Shown here: positions 11,661-20,954 of the stretch, piece after piece
Layout of the letters: each line of letters starts with the position of its first letter
Numbering within the stretch: position 1 is the first letter of the stretch
Assembly: GCA_007026445.1 (NCBI GenBank)
Contig: VDMD01000099.1
Location: 1-64,000, forward strand
Direction of reading: 5' to 3'
DNA from: Schizophyllum amplum
Lineage: Eukaryota > Basidiomycota > Agaricomycetes > Agaricales > Schizophyllaceae
Length of the DNA: 64,000 nt
Notes under the pieces: generated by a model
The model's input: only the letters and a program-made list of their open reading frames with translations
The model's database searches: none
Told to the model about the DNA's origin: nothing
Position numbers and translations under genes: made by a program

Positions 11661-12099
11661 CGTCGTATAAAGAAACGCGGGTAGCAGGACTGAGCGTTCT
11701 GGAAGCATAGCGAACGCGTAATGGCGTTGGCCGCGTAAGAGTAGTGAGCTCGCCATCAAACCTCGAACGGCCTCGTATCCGCTGTGTGTATCGTATCCGC
11801 CGTACACACAGCGGTCGGCGTGAATTCATCGTACTCGGAGCACACTTGAAGCTCCACCAATATGTCACAATAACTGCTAGAAGTTCTATCAGACTCGCAG
11901 AATTTGGTGGAAGGTCCAGGTACGGACTTACGGACAGACGCGCAGACGCTCTCTAAAGATGCGGACTCAACTGAGCTCGCCGATAGGAGGTAGACACGGT
12001 CGAGCTCGTCGTGAGATACAGACGCGATCGAGCTCGTCATGAATCGGATTCAGTGGAGATCGTCGAGATGAGCAGACGCGGGTCAGCCTGTCGAGAGGG

Positions 12100-12690
12100 G
12101 CAGACGTGACTCGACTCGCTGTTGGGGACCTGTGGGTGGAAGGGTCAGTGAATGGGGTGGAGGAAGGGCGTATACTGTTGGCCTCATGCTCACATGCCTG
12201 ATTCTCTCAATGGTCGCGCGGCACGTCGAGCGAGTTCGCGGGGCGCAGTGAAGAGCTCGAGCGCCTGGCCTCTGTGCGCCTTCGCGAAGACCTAGTCCGA
12301 TTCTGTGATATGGTGGAGTAGGCTAGGCGCTGGCGGGGAAGGCCTGGGTGATGGCGGCGACGCCGGCGCGTGTGTGGTATAGGTCGCCCGTGAGGCCACA
12401 GCGCATGTGTTCAGGACAGAATGGATACACGCATGCGGGCCAGAATGGCTTCGTTTTGCAGTTCTTCAGCGGCGAAGTAAAGGACCGAGAACGAGGAGGA
12501 TGGAAGTTTGAGTCGACTGGGATGAGCAACGTCGATGACGACGAAGAACGCGGTGCTGTCGAGCTTGTCAAGGGGTGATCATTGACAAGCTCGAGTACTC
12601 TTCTGGAACCAGCAACTGGTGGGTCTTTCCTGGGGAGAGGGGAAGGTCGTTTGCGAGTTGGGCGCGAGCTATGTTATGCTCCGGCTCAGC
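12100..12690 (-). pseudogene. MYND-linked-type family gene fragment, copy C
   Basis: The minus strand repeats the order of copy A: RQLANDLPLSPGKT-like N-terminal segment (about 12660-12600), a middle segment with the same base pattern as 371-500, then the GVAAITQAF segment (12370-12330), which matches RDVAAITQAY of copy A. Frames shift between segments, and the LWLHFPRY region is no longer readable near 12240-12310, although base similarity continues. I read it as a decayed copy. About 12150-12200 has lost similarity. Confidence 0.5.
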
Positions 12691-13339
12691 CTGCCATGCA
12701 TCAGGGATCATATATGTAGTTTCCATCACTGTAATTGAGCAATGAGAAGCGTGTTAAACGATAGGGATTCCTCTTGATCAGTGCAGGACATGGACGGACG
12801 GGATGAACAGCCAGATGCAATGATCCGATGATGTCTTGCTTTCCGCCATCATGGTCTTCGATTGGTCTCCGACTCGTCGTTCGCGCTCCTCTGCTTGACA
12901 CTTGCTTCAAGATTACTGCCTCTTCATCCACATCCTCCGTAGACATGCGACTTCGCGTCAAGTCAAGGGAGATCGCTGTGAACTGGACGGGGGCTATGAG
13001 GATTAGCAGAGAAGGACCGAACGGACCTGCGTGCAAGGGCAGGAGGATTAGACGGTGCGTGCTCGCGTCAAGTTCTTCGTGCCTCTGGCTAACGCGCTCG
13101 CGCAGTCTTCCCGCGTTATCTGCCTGAGGATCTCATCAAGCCGGACCGTGAAGGTCCAGACGAAGGGAACGTAGATGTCGCAGATGGTCGAACGCGAAAG
13201 TTCGCTGAGGCTTGTATTGGGCAAAGATGGTGCGAGTGCTCGTGTCGCTGGCGGACTCGCCTCGAGCTGACGCTTCTGTTCAGCGAGCACTACTCACTGA
13301 CCCGAGTGTCATCTTCGAAAGTTCTTGAATCAAGGCTGC
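12691..13339. other. Duplicated upstream region of copy C
   Basis: 12690-12960 is related to the upstream regions of copies A and B. Shared words such as TCGTTCGCGCTCCTCTG also occur at about 2868-2886. 13040-13330 has short frames on both strands, none of which I can identify. Confidence 0.45.
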
Positions 13340-14080
13340 CCGAATGTCCCCACCCGGCGACGCGCAACTCACATCACGCGCCCGTCCCGCGCATCCCGCT
13401 CGCCCATCAAGTCCAGCAGGACATCTGTCCATCCGAGCCCGCAGCCTGATCGCGAACGACCCATCCTATAGCTCGCGTGCGACCCGTCCTCCAGCTCGCG
13501 AGCGACCCGTCCTCCAGCTCGCGAGCGACTCGTCCTCGAGATCTCTTGCGATCCGTCTTTCGGCGCGCAGCACAGCGGACCCATCTTTCGGCGCGCGGCG
13601 CGGACTTGTTCCACGAGCGTGTTACACAGCGGACTCGTAGCTGGCGCCGCTCCAAAGGGACTCGTCGGGCTGGCGCCACTTCAGAGCGACTCGTCACGCG
13701 GAGGCCTGTCGCGCTGGTCGCCCATCGACATCGCGAGCATCCTGCGTGTGCGCATCGTGTACCTCGCGTCGGTGGCGTGTACCTCGCGTCGGTATCGTGT
13801 ACCCCGCGTCGGTGTCGTGGGCGTCCTGCATATCGGGGCCGCGACCGTCCTGCATATCGGGGCCGCGACCGTCCTGTCTGTCCACGTCTGTGCACGACCG
13901 CCGTCTACGGCCGCTTCACCCTCGTCACTAGCCTTCACATTCGTCCCCGTCTTCAAGTCTGGCGGTCAAAACTTTACAGCCGTCCGTCAACCTCAAGGCC
14001 GCCCTTAACTTTTTGTCCGAGCCTTTCGCGGCCCGTCCGCGCGATCCTTGAGGCCACAATCTCTTCTGGGCGCTGAAGCG
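13340..14080. repeat. Minisatellite block 3
   Basis: Arrays include GCTCGCGAGCGACCCGTCCT (13470-13535), CGTGTACCTCGCGTCGGT (13755-13815) and GCATATCGGGGCCGCGACCG (13825-13875). The remaining sequence is a Ser/Arg-coding degenerate repeat. A 19-bp direct duplication, GACCACCACGGTCACA, lies just downstream at 14160-14200. Confidence 0.75.
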
Positions 14081-14405
14081 TAGAAAATACATTGTTGTCG
14101 AGCGCTCAAGAGACTGAAGCTCCACCCAATGCACAGGAACACTCAAGACTTCCCCGTTCGACGACCACCACGGTCACAAACGACCACCACGGTCACAGTG
14201 CACGGAATGACACTGAGTACCTCCGGCATTGTCTGCACTATTGTTCTCATGGTCACATTCATTGCATTTGACCGGGTCCTCGCGCCTGCCTGGACCCTTG
14301 CCGGTTTCCTATATATATAGTCCACGAATCGACCACCTCCCACTGCCCAACCCCCTGTGCTTCGCACCGAACACCAGCCTCCCCATTATTACGCGAGCCT
14401 CGCAG

Positions 14406-14413
14406 GTATATAA
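14406..14413 (+). promoter_or_regulatory. TATA box of the Ser-rich/coiled-coil gene
   Basis: GGTATATAAACTCAG lies about 80 bases before the ATG at 14488. A second AT-run, TATATATATA, sits near 14310. Confidence 0.55.
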
Positions 14414-14487
14414 ACTCAGTACGCCACCCGACGTCTGTCTCGCCGCCCTCGTACTGACGATTACCAGATTCGACCACTAGCCCCAAG

Positions 14488-15276
14488 ATGGACCGTGCCA
14501 CTGCGATGCCACTGGCGAACTATCGCTCCTCGTCCACGGCGCGGACGTCTGGGCGCCATGAGCAAGCACTGGCTCGTGCGCCTGTTTCGACGCAACGCGG
14601 GACCTCGACGAACAAGGCATCGATGTCGTCTCCCTCTGCCATCTCGTCGACATCTCTGTCCGGTGTGTCGACGGCGTCTCGCACTTCCATGTCATCGGCA
14701 TCCCTGTCGTCGTCTCGTAGCACCGTATCGTCGTCTCGCAGCACCGTGTCGACGCCATCCTTCTCCGCCATGTCACTATCGGCTTTCACCGCTGTGTCGT
14801 CGGCGTCTCGAACTGCCGTGTCCATGTCGTCTTCCCCCGCCCTCTCGTCGCTCTCTCACTCTTCCTCGTCATTGTCCTCAAGCTCGGAGTCGGAGCGTCA
14901 CAACAAGTTCGCAGAGCGTCACATCAAGTTCGCAGAGGTGCAGCTCGCGCGGCTCAAGGAGGACGCCGAACGCGCGAAGCTCAAGGCACACGTGGGCGCA
15001 GAGCTCAAGGCGGCGGCCGAGCACGCGAAGCTGAAGGCAAACTTGCAGGCCAAGGTGGTTGAAGCGCTTGTCAAGGCGGAGCGAGCGAGGGTGGTCGCCA
15101 AGCGAGCGGAATTGGCCGCGGAGCGAGCGAAAGCCGAGTTCAACGCGGTGGATGATAAAGCATATGGGCTGGAGCACGCGATGTTGCAGGCCATGTGTGT
15201 GGAGACAGAGCAAGAGATGGCGGAGTTTCAGGAGCAGTTTAACGCGCTGCTGATTGAGGAGGGGCTTAAGTACTAG
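14488..15276 (+). CDS. Ser-rich protein with charged coiled-coil C-terminus
   Basis: A single 262-codon exon with an ATG at a sensible distance from a TATA box. Residues 1-135 are Ser/Thr-rich with repeated SSxSSSRSTVS-type words and look disordered. From about 140 to 250 the protein is a continuous Ala/Lys/Glu-rich helix with coiled-coil character: FAEVQLARLKEDAERAKLKA, then VEALVKAERARVVAKRAELA. It ends in an acidic tail, EEGLKY. No signal peptide, membrane segment or known domain. Function unknown; the build suggests a self-associating cytoplasmic or nuclear protein (inference). It lies between repeat block 3 and a short tandem array in its 3' region. Confidence 0.7.
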   Translation: MDRATAMPLANYRSSSTARTSGRHEQALARAPVSTQRGTSTNKASMSSPSAISSTSLSGVSTASRTSMSSASLSSSRSTVSSSRSTVSTPSFSAMSLSAFTAVSSASRTAVSMSSSPALSSLSHSSSSLSSSSESERHNKFAERHIKFAEVQLARLKEDAERAKLKAHVGAELKAAAEHAKLKANLQAKVVEALVKAERARVVAKRAELAAERAKAEFNAVDDKAYGLEHAMLQAMCVETEQEMAEFQEQFNALLIEEGLKY

Positions 15277-15279
15277 ATG

Positions 15280-15405
15280 GACGAGGGTTCAGGGGATATC
15301 GACGAGGCTTAAGGAAATGGACGAGGCTTCAGGAGATGGACGAGGCTTAAGGAGATAGACGAGGCTTAAGGAGATGGCAGAGGCTTTAAGAAATGCACGA
15401 GGCTC
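15280..15405 (+). repeat. Short tandem array 3' of the Ser-rich gene
   Basis: Five to six copies of an imperfect 19-20 bp unit, GGAGATGGACGAGGCTTAA, starting directly after the stop codon at 15276. It probably lies in the 3' UTR. Confidence 0.75.
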
Positions 15406-15829
15406 ACGCAGACGGTGCATGATTCGGTGAGGTCGACGGATGGCGCCGCATGCTCCACCCTCGACCTTACCTGCTTATGGTGTTGAAATATCGTGGCAAG
15501 AATGTACTATGCCACTCAGTACTCCTGCCTATTTCGACTTGAGACCGGTACGGTGCGAAGGACAGCGATATCGCAATGCGCGTGGACCTGCAGGCTGCAG
15601 GCGCACATTCAGCCCGTCGCAGCACAGGGTAAATTCAACATAACAATGTACTACATCTGTTGTCTTTCTCTGCGGCCGACGCGTCGGTCATTGCATATGC
15701 GGAACATCGCCCGACGACGGGAATGGATAGGTCTACGGTACATAGGTGGAACAGAGCGTATATGTAAGTATATCGAAACGATGAGAAATCTGAACAACAC
15801 AGCGCATCGACGCCATCTCTCCCAACCGC
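15406..15829. other. Intergenic stretch
   Basis: Spacer between the Ser-rich gene and the 3' end of LRR-like gene 2. I see only short, unsupported frames here. Confidence 0.4.
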
Positions 15830-16681
15830 TCAACGAAAGCCAGTGACGCCCAACGTGACATTTGCGCGCTTGAGCAGCATCTGCGCCATTGCGAGCTCAG
15901 CTTGAGGAACCTTGTGCGCGGTCTGAATCGTCAGGCTCAGCGGCGGCAGCGACGGGTCCCTCTTTTCGAAGCGCGTGACGATTGTCTGCAGGTCGAAATG
16001 ATCCTCGCAGTAGATCAAGAAGCTACCGAGCGCGGGCATGCACGCGCGACCTTCCAGCGCGACAGATGTAATGCACTCAACAACGCCGACCACATCCTCC
16101 CAACTCCCCTCGAAGACGAGTTCCTCGACCGCCTGGAGCCGCTCGATAACTGGCTTCGCGATCTCCCAGGGCACGCCGCGGATGGCGAGCTTGTCGCACT
16201 GGTTCCGCAGTCTGCTCATGGCCTTGTCGAGCATGCCGTCGCGCAGGATAGCCTTCGCCTCTGGGATCTTCCTGATGATGGTGAGGTCGACCGGCCCGCT
16301 GCATACACCAGGATCGCCACAGGGGCTGCTAGAACGAGGTCCAGGCTTTGGGTCGTTCAGGCTGGTGCCATCGTTCAGGCTGGTGCCGTCGTTCAGGCTG
16401 GTGCCAGTGAGCTTCTCCATCCAGCAAGGGACGATGCGGTTGAGGTTTGGGTCGAATTCCAGGCCGCAGAAGAGCTCGAAGATGTGACCCGGGCAGTCGT
16501 GCGAGTGACCCGGGCAGTCGTGCGAGGGAGCAGGGCTGGATGCCAGGTGTGTCTGACTCAGTGGGCTCGGTTTGTAGGCGGTTCCTATGGGGCGGGTATC
16601 TTGTCATCACAAGGCATATGGGAGAGAACACGAACACGCACTGTTTTTGTAGCCATTGTAGCCATTGAACGAGCGGAGCAT
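15830..16681 (-). CDS. LRR-like lineage-specific protein 2 (paralogue of gene 1)
   Basis: Exons 16681-16642 and 16584-15830 with a 57-nt intron (GTGCGT...CATAG) at the same place and phase as in the gene at 1589-2360. 264 residues starting MLRSFNGYNGYKN. It shares FELFCGLE, GPVDLTI, LRNQCDKLAIRGVPWEI, FEGSWEDVVGVVE, RFEKRDPSLPPLSL and AQMLLKRAN with the paralogue. Two internal expansions are visible: SHDCPGH twice and TSLND three times, both short in-frame duplications that gene 1 lacks. The 5' leader is dominated by an 18/36-bp tandem array (16690-16875). F-box-C-terminal-like; no F-box. Function unknown. Confidence 0.75.
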
Positions 16682-16689
16682 ACCGGCAG

Positions 16690-16875
16690 ATGTGGGAGAG
16701 ACGGCGGCTATGGGGGAGGCAATGGCTATGAGGGAGACGGCGGCTATGGGAGAGACGGCGGCTATGAGGGAGACGGCGGCTATGGGAGAGACGGCGGCTA
16801 TGAGGGAGACGGCGGCTATGGGAGAGACGGCGGCTATGAGGGAGACGGCGGCTGTGGCAGAGAGACGGCGGCTGT
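16690..16875 (-). repeat. 18/36-bp tandem array in the 5' leader of LRR-like gene 2
   Basis: About nine to ten copies of an 18-bp unit, GGAGACGGCGGCTATGAG, alternating with AGAGACGGCGGCTATGGG to give a 36-bp higher-order period. It starts only about 10 bases upstream of the ATG (minus strand). The single-copy equivalents are visible in the leader of gene 1 (1515-1588), so the array grew from a pre-existing UTR motif. It is an open frame on the plus strand too (GYEGDGGYGRDG repeats), which I do not regard as a gene. Confidence 0.85.
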
Positions 16876-16944
16876 GGAAGGGAACGGCGATTGCTACAGA
16901 AGATGCAAGCGGCAGAGGCAATATGACTAACAACAGGACCTCAC

Positions 16945-16952
16945 CTTATATA
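16945..16952 (-). promoter_or_regulatory. TATA box of LRR-like gene 2
   Basis: On the minus strand GTATATAAGGTGAG, about 265 bases before the ATG. Same sequence context as the TATA of gene 1; the extra distance is accounted for mainly by the tandem array. Confidence 0.6.
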
Positions 16953-16959
16953 CGGCTCT

Positions 16960-17960
16960 GGGTCCATTGTTCATTTTCGGGCAATGAGGGTTATATGCAC
17001 AGGCCCTGGTGATATCCCCGACAATGAAGCTGGTCTGACAGCGTCAAAAGCGCGATGAAGTTCTTTGTTCACGTACATGTTCTTTGTTCACGTACATGTT
17101 CTTTGTTCACGCCTGTACTCCCATCAAATTCGATGTGGCCTCTGGTCGTGATAATGAACAGAACGCGCGTAATATGTTGCCCTATTTCCGACCGACGAAG
17201 CGCGTAGAAAGCCCATGTATGGCGTACAATAGGATCGTCTGAGGAATTTTCATCACATCCATTGTTCATGAATGATCATCGTACCTCGACGCGTTAGAGC
17301 ATTGCCGTCTGCCGGGGGCGAGAAGACGTCTCTTCGGACCTGCTTTGTCTCTGCGGGTGCGCGCTGAGCGACTTCCCGTCCCGCTGACACGGGCCACATC
17401 CAATGCATAAGAACTCTGAGAACCACCATGAGCACCCGTACATACATGATTAAGTAACATCGCGGAGTAGAACGCCTGTCTATACGGCGAATCGCGATGG
17501 CCTTCCAGACCACCGTAATAGTCTCATGAGAAGGAGAAGCCATCCATGACGAGGCTTCAAAGCTCGGCATATACGTTAACAACACGGCTGAGATGTGCTT
17601 TCGCGGTGGCCAGGCGTGGGCGTCGTCGAGTTTGAGTCTCCACTCAGCAGGTGTTCACACGAGCGAATGGTGGAAGTGCCGCATGTTTCTGCCAATAGCA
17701 GTGTCGCCAGCCACTGTCGTGAGTACAATTGTTTATACAAACGAAGGGCAAGGAAGTATTCGAGATGGAGGTGGAAATCAAGAAGGCTCGAACAATGGGC
17801 CGACCGAAAGGGGAAATGCAAGCAACGACAAACAAAAGCAACTCTCTTTCGACTTCCAACCTCTGGCGGGAAGCAGGACATCTCACCGTTCGATCACATC
17901 CGTCCATCTGGTTCGTCTTGCCTCGCCGCTCCGTTCCGCTAACGCTGAGACTGTTATAGG
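16960..17960. other. Inverted copy of the 561-1450 intergenic region
   Basis: 17060-17270 is the reverse complement, with divergence, of about 1100-1330 (shared words CGCCATACATGGG and GTACGTGAACAAA). 17815-17865 is that of 815-860. A local threefold direct repeat, TTCTTTGTTCACGTACATG, occurs at 17060-17110. No gene is supported. Homology fades near 17960, just before a new TATA and repeat block 4, so the divergent partner gene is missing here. Confidence 0.6.
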
Positions 17961-18001
17961 GGAATGTGTGAATCAGGTATAGGGGAAGGGGTAAACAGGC
18001 G

Positions 18002-18009
18002 TATATAAG
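18002..18009 (+). promoter_or_regulatory. TATA-like box before repeat block 4
   Basis: CGTATATAAGAAAC on the plus strand. No acceptable ATG-initiated single-exon gene follows; the region downstream is tandem repeat. It could drive a transcript through the repeats. Confidence 0.35.
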
Positions 18010-18039
18010 AAACGTATCAAGCACCTTCGTGTTTGCATC

Positions 18040-19130
18040 CCCGCACCCGGCCCACCATCAACTCCTACCTCCTGCCGGACCCCGGTGTATCACCACTCAC
18101 CTCGCCACCCAGCGCGCCCCGCCGCCCACAGCCTCCGATCTCAACGCCATAGCCTAGCTCAATGCCATAGCCTAGCTCAATGCCATAGCCCCGCCCCCGA
18201 CCTCGATCGACGCTCACTGGCGCCCCCACAAGATACTTGCGCACCCACAAGATACTTGCGCACCTCTTCACAAAGCGCTCGGGAACCTCCAACACCCCAC
18301 GCCTAGGCTACCTCTTCCTCTCCTCTGCATCTCTACACCGACGCATCGGTCCTCTACGGGCTCCATCGCAAGACGGTCCTCTACGGGCTCCATCGCAAGA
18401 CGGTCCTCTACGGGCTCCATCGCAAGACGGTCCTCCACGGGCTCCACCGCTGCGTCAGTCCTCCCCTCCCTCCCCCCGCGGGCTCCTCCTGGGCATCGGT
18501 TCTTTACGACGCGCTCTCCCTCTCCTCCGCGTCGGTCCTTTACAACGCGTTTCTTTCCTCCGCGTTTCTTTCCTCCGCGTCCTGCTTCGACGCGTCCTGC
18601 TTCGACGCGTCCCCCTCTGACGCGTCCCCCTCTGACGCGCTCTTCCGCTGCGTCATCGCCCACGCGCACGTCCCACCGACGGTCGAGAGTTTCCCCACCA
18701 CCCCCGCGCCGTCGCACCGCAGCCTAGGTTCTCGTGCTACTCCAGTCGGGCATGGAGATGCCCGTCAAGTCGGGCATGGAGATGCCCGTCAAGTCGGGCA
18801 TGGAGATGCCGTCATGCGTAAAGTCGAGCCTGAGGACGAAAACGAGGTCGACAAACGGCGGCCTTGTAGTCCCGGATGGTCTTGTAGTCCCGGACGGCCT
18901 TGTAGTCCCGGACGGTCTTGAAGTCCCGGACGGCCTTGAAGTCCCGGACGGTCTTGTAGTCCCGGACGGCCTTGTAGTCCCGGACGGTCTTGTAGTCCCG
19001 GACGGCCTTGTAGTCCCGGACGGTCTTGTAGTCCCGGACGGCCTTGAAGTCGACGGATAGGCGTGAAGTCGATGGATAGGCCTTGAAGTCGACGGAAAGA
19101 CCTGAAGTCAATGGACGGGCTTGAAGTCAA
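18040..19130. repeat. Minisatellite block 4
   Basis: Arrays: AGCTCAATGCCATAGCC (18150-18190); CACAAGATACTTGCGCAC (18228-18265); a clean 27-bp unit containing CTACGGGCTCCATCGCAAGA (18348-18440); CGACGCGTCCTGCTT (18585-18615); a 24-bp unit with GTCGGGCATGGAGATGCCC (18745-18805); and an 18/36-bp unit, GTCCCGGACGGCCTTGTA alternating with GTCCCGGACGGTCTTGTA (18865-19045). Then come degenerate GAAGTCGACGGATAGG words to 19130. Frames of 100-130 codons on both strands follow the repeat periodicity. Confidence 0.85.
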
Positions 19131-19275
19131 TGGAAAGGCCTGAAGTCGGTGGAAGGCCTGAAGTCGATACGCCCGCGGCACGGGGACATATCGGCGACTG
19201 TGGGAGAAAGATGGCGGAAAGTGGCAGGAAACGACAAATGCGACACGGAACGGCGGTTGCTACAGGGAAGGGGGA
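19130..19275 (-). pseudogene. Leader/start remnant of a third LRR-like gene copy
   Basis: On the minus strand, CTGTAGCAACCGCCGTTCC and CTCCCACAGTCGCCG line up with the leaders of LRR-like genes 1 and 2. An ATG follows (MSPCRGRIDF) and runs straight into GACTTCAGGCC-type repeats instead of the LRR-like coding sequence. It is short and could be a chance retention of UTR repeat, but position and order match. Confidence 0.35.
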
Positions 19276-20170
19276 CGGAGCCTGGTAGCAGAGGGGGAGG
19301 ACGAGGGAGGATGACGAAGGACGAGGGAGGATGACGAGGGACGAGGGAGGGAAGGAAGGGCGCCGTGAACGGGGGGAAGGAGGACACCGTGATCGGGGGG
19401 AAGGAAGGGCACCTGTTGCCCGCCTTGAACGTTTGAACGCTTGTTGCGGTGGCGTGAAGGAAGCGCACAACTGACGAGGGGGAAGCGCACAGGTGACGAG
19501 GGGGAAGCGCACCGGTGACGACAGGCAGCGCACAGGCGACGACAGGAAAGAGCATCTGCATTGGCCCGAGCGTTCACATTGGGAGCAGGGCTCGCTGAGG
19601 GAGGAGAGCGGGGGTATGCGTTGCGGGGGGGCTGGGGTGTATGCGGTACGGGGCGGTGCGTATGCGTTGCGGGGCGGCGGGGCGTATGCGATACGAGGCT
19701 CGATGTATGCGGTACGGGACTCGATGTATGCGATACGGAAGCGAGGAAAGAGGGTTTGCATTCGGGTACGATGAACGTGCATGTGTGGACGGCGGCGAGG
19801 CGGATGTGGAAAGCGTCGATGGATGGGTTACATGGCGGTCACAGACAAGGACGCGTCGCATCACGCCGCGCCCACCTCTTGCCTCTCGCCATCGCGCACG
19901 CCTTGCTACCGTCACTACCAACCCCCGCATGCCCTTGCCATGTCCCGTCAAGGCCTCGCCGACCTCCGTCCACCTCCCCCACATCGTTCCCTGCGCGTCC
20001 TGCTTCTTCGTCCCTTTGTACCCCCTCTTGCCCTCCATTGCTTAAAGCCCACGCCTGCGCACCCACCACCGCCCGAGTTGTCTAATGGTTATGACGTCGC
20101 TTTCCGGTGCCCCATCTGCAGGCGGAGGTTGCGGGTTCGAATCCCGTCTCGGGTTCTGCGATCGAGAAAG
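19270..20170. repeat. Left arm of a tRNA-bearing inverted repeat
   Basis: Matches 30230-31250 in reverse complement, with divergence. Shared landmarks include GAGCGTTCAC plus GCTGAGGGAGGAG (about 19568-19612 against about 30790-30840), ATGGCGGTCACAGACAAGG (19831-19849 against about 30655-30673) and the tRNA-Arg itself. The arm also contains short GCGCACAGGTGACGA and GTATGCGTTGCGG repeats. Frames around MAVTDKDAS are conserved in both arms but open on weak, Arg/Pro-rich sequence. I do not call a protein gene. Confidence 0.7.
20071..20155 (+). tRNA. tRNA-Arg(CCG), 12-nt intron
   Basis: A cloverleaf can be drawn: acceptor GCCCGAG/CTCGGGT (first pair G.U), D arm GTC...GAC, anticodon stem TCGCT/GGCGG, T arm GCGGG-TTCGAAT-CCCGT, discriminator T. 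The anticodon loop is 19 nt; removing 20108-20119 (TGCCCCATCTGC), after the position-37 G, leaves TTCCGGA with anticodon CCG. The B box GGTTCGAATCC is intact, and a T5 run lies near 20175. Identity as Arg rests on placing the intron at the usual 37/38 site. It points into the repeat core. Confidence 0.85.
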
Positions 20171-20179
20171 CAGTAGGTT

Positions 20180-20950
20180 TTTGTGGTTCTCTCAACTTTC
20201 ATCCTCTCATATTTCCTTCTGTCACCAGGACACTGGCTTCTAGCTATCCTACTTCAAGTTTCATGACTCTCCTTGCTCCTCCTGCCTCTCACCTCCCCCC
20301 CTCAACTCAAGCTCCTCCTCCCTCTCACCTCCCCCCATCTCGCCCGCTCCTCTCCTCCCTCTCGCTCGTCGAGCTCCCCTCCTCCCCTTCATCCATTTCC
20401 CATCCCCTCCCCCTCATCTGTCTCCCCCCCTCCCCCTCCCCCTTGCTCCCTCTTGCGCCTCTTACATCCCCTCCCATCCCCCTCTCCTCCCCTCCTTCCT
20501 CCCCCCACCCCTCCTTCCTCCCCCCACCCCTCCTCCTCCCTCTCGCGCCTCTTCCTCCCATCGCCCCTCCCCCCTGCTTCCTCCCTCATCACCCCTCCCT
20601 CAAACTCCCTCTCGCGCCTCCTCCTCGCCTCCCTCTCCTCCCTCTCGCCTCCTTCCTCTCCCCCTTGCTCCCTCTCCTCCCCTCCTTCCTCCCCCCACCC
20701 CTCCTCCTCCCTCTCGCTCCCCTCGCCCTCGCCTCCCTCTCCTCTTCCTCACCCCCCCCTGTCCACCGCCCTCGTCCTCTCCTCCCTCTCCTCGCCTTTT
20801 CCTCCCCCCACCCCTCCTCCTCCCTCTTGCTCCCCTTCCCCTGCTTCCTCACCTCCCTCTTCGCCTCATCGCATCCCTCTTCGCCTCCCTCTGCTCCCTC
20901 CTCGCCTCTCCTCGTGCCCATTCGCCTCCCTCGTCCGTTCCCCCCTTCCC
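20180..20950 (+). repeat. Pyrimidine-rich tract, 0.75 kb
   Basis: Nearly pure C/T on the plus strand (CTCCTCCCTCTCGCCTCC and relatives), with recurrent CCCCCACCCCTCCTCCTCCC. Such a tract can form triplex/H-DNA. The Pro/Ser/Leu frames over it are compositional. Confidence 0.9.
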
Positions 20951-20954
20951 TTCC

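Noticed and set aside
10548..11868. Two minus-strand frames of 316 and 419 codons rich in Ser, Leu and Arg
   Set aside because: Both follow the purine-rich minisatellite in different registers; no domain and no consistent start.
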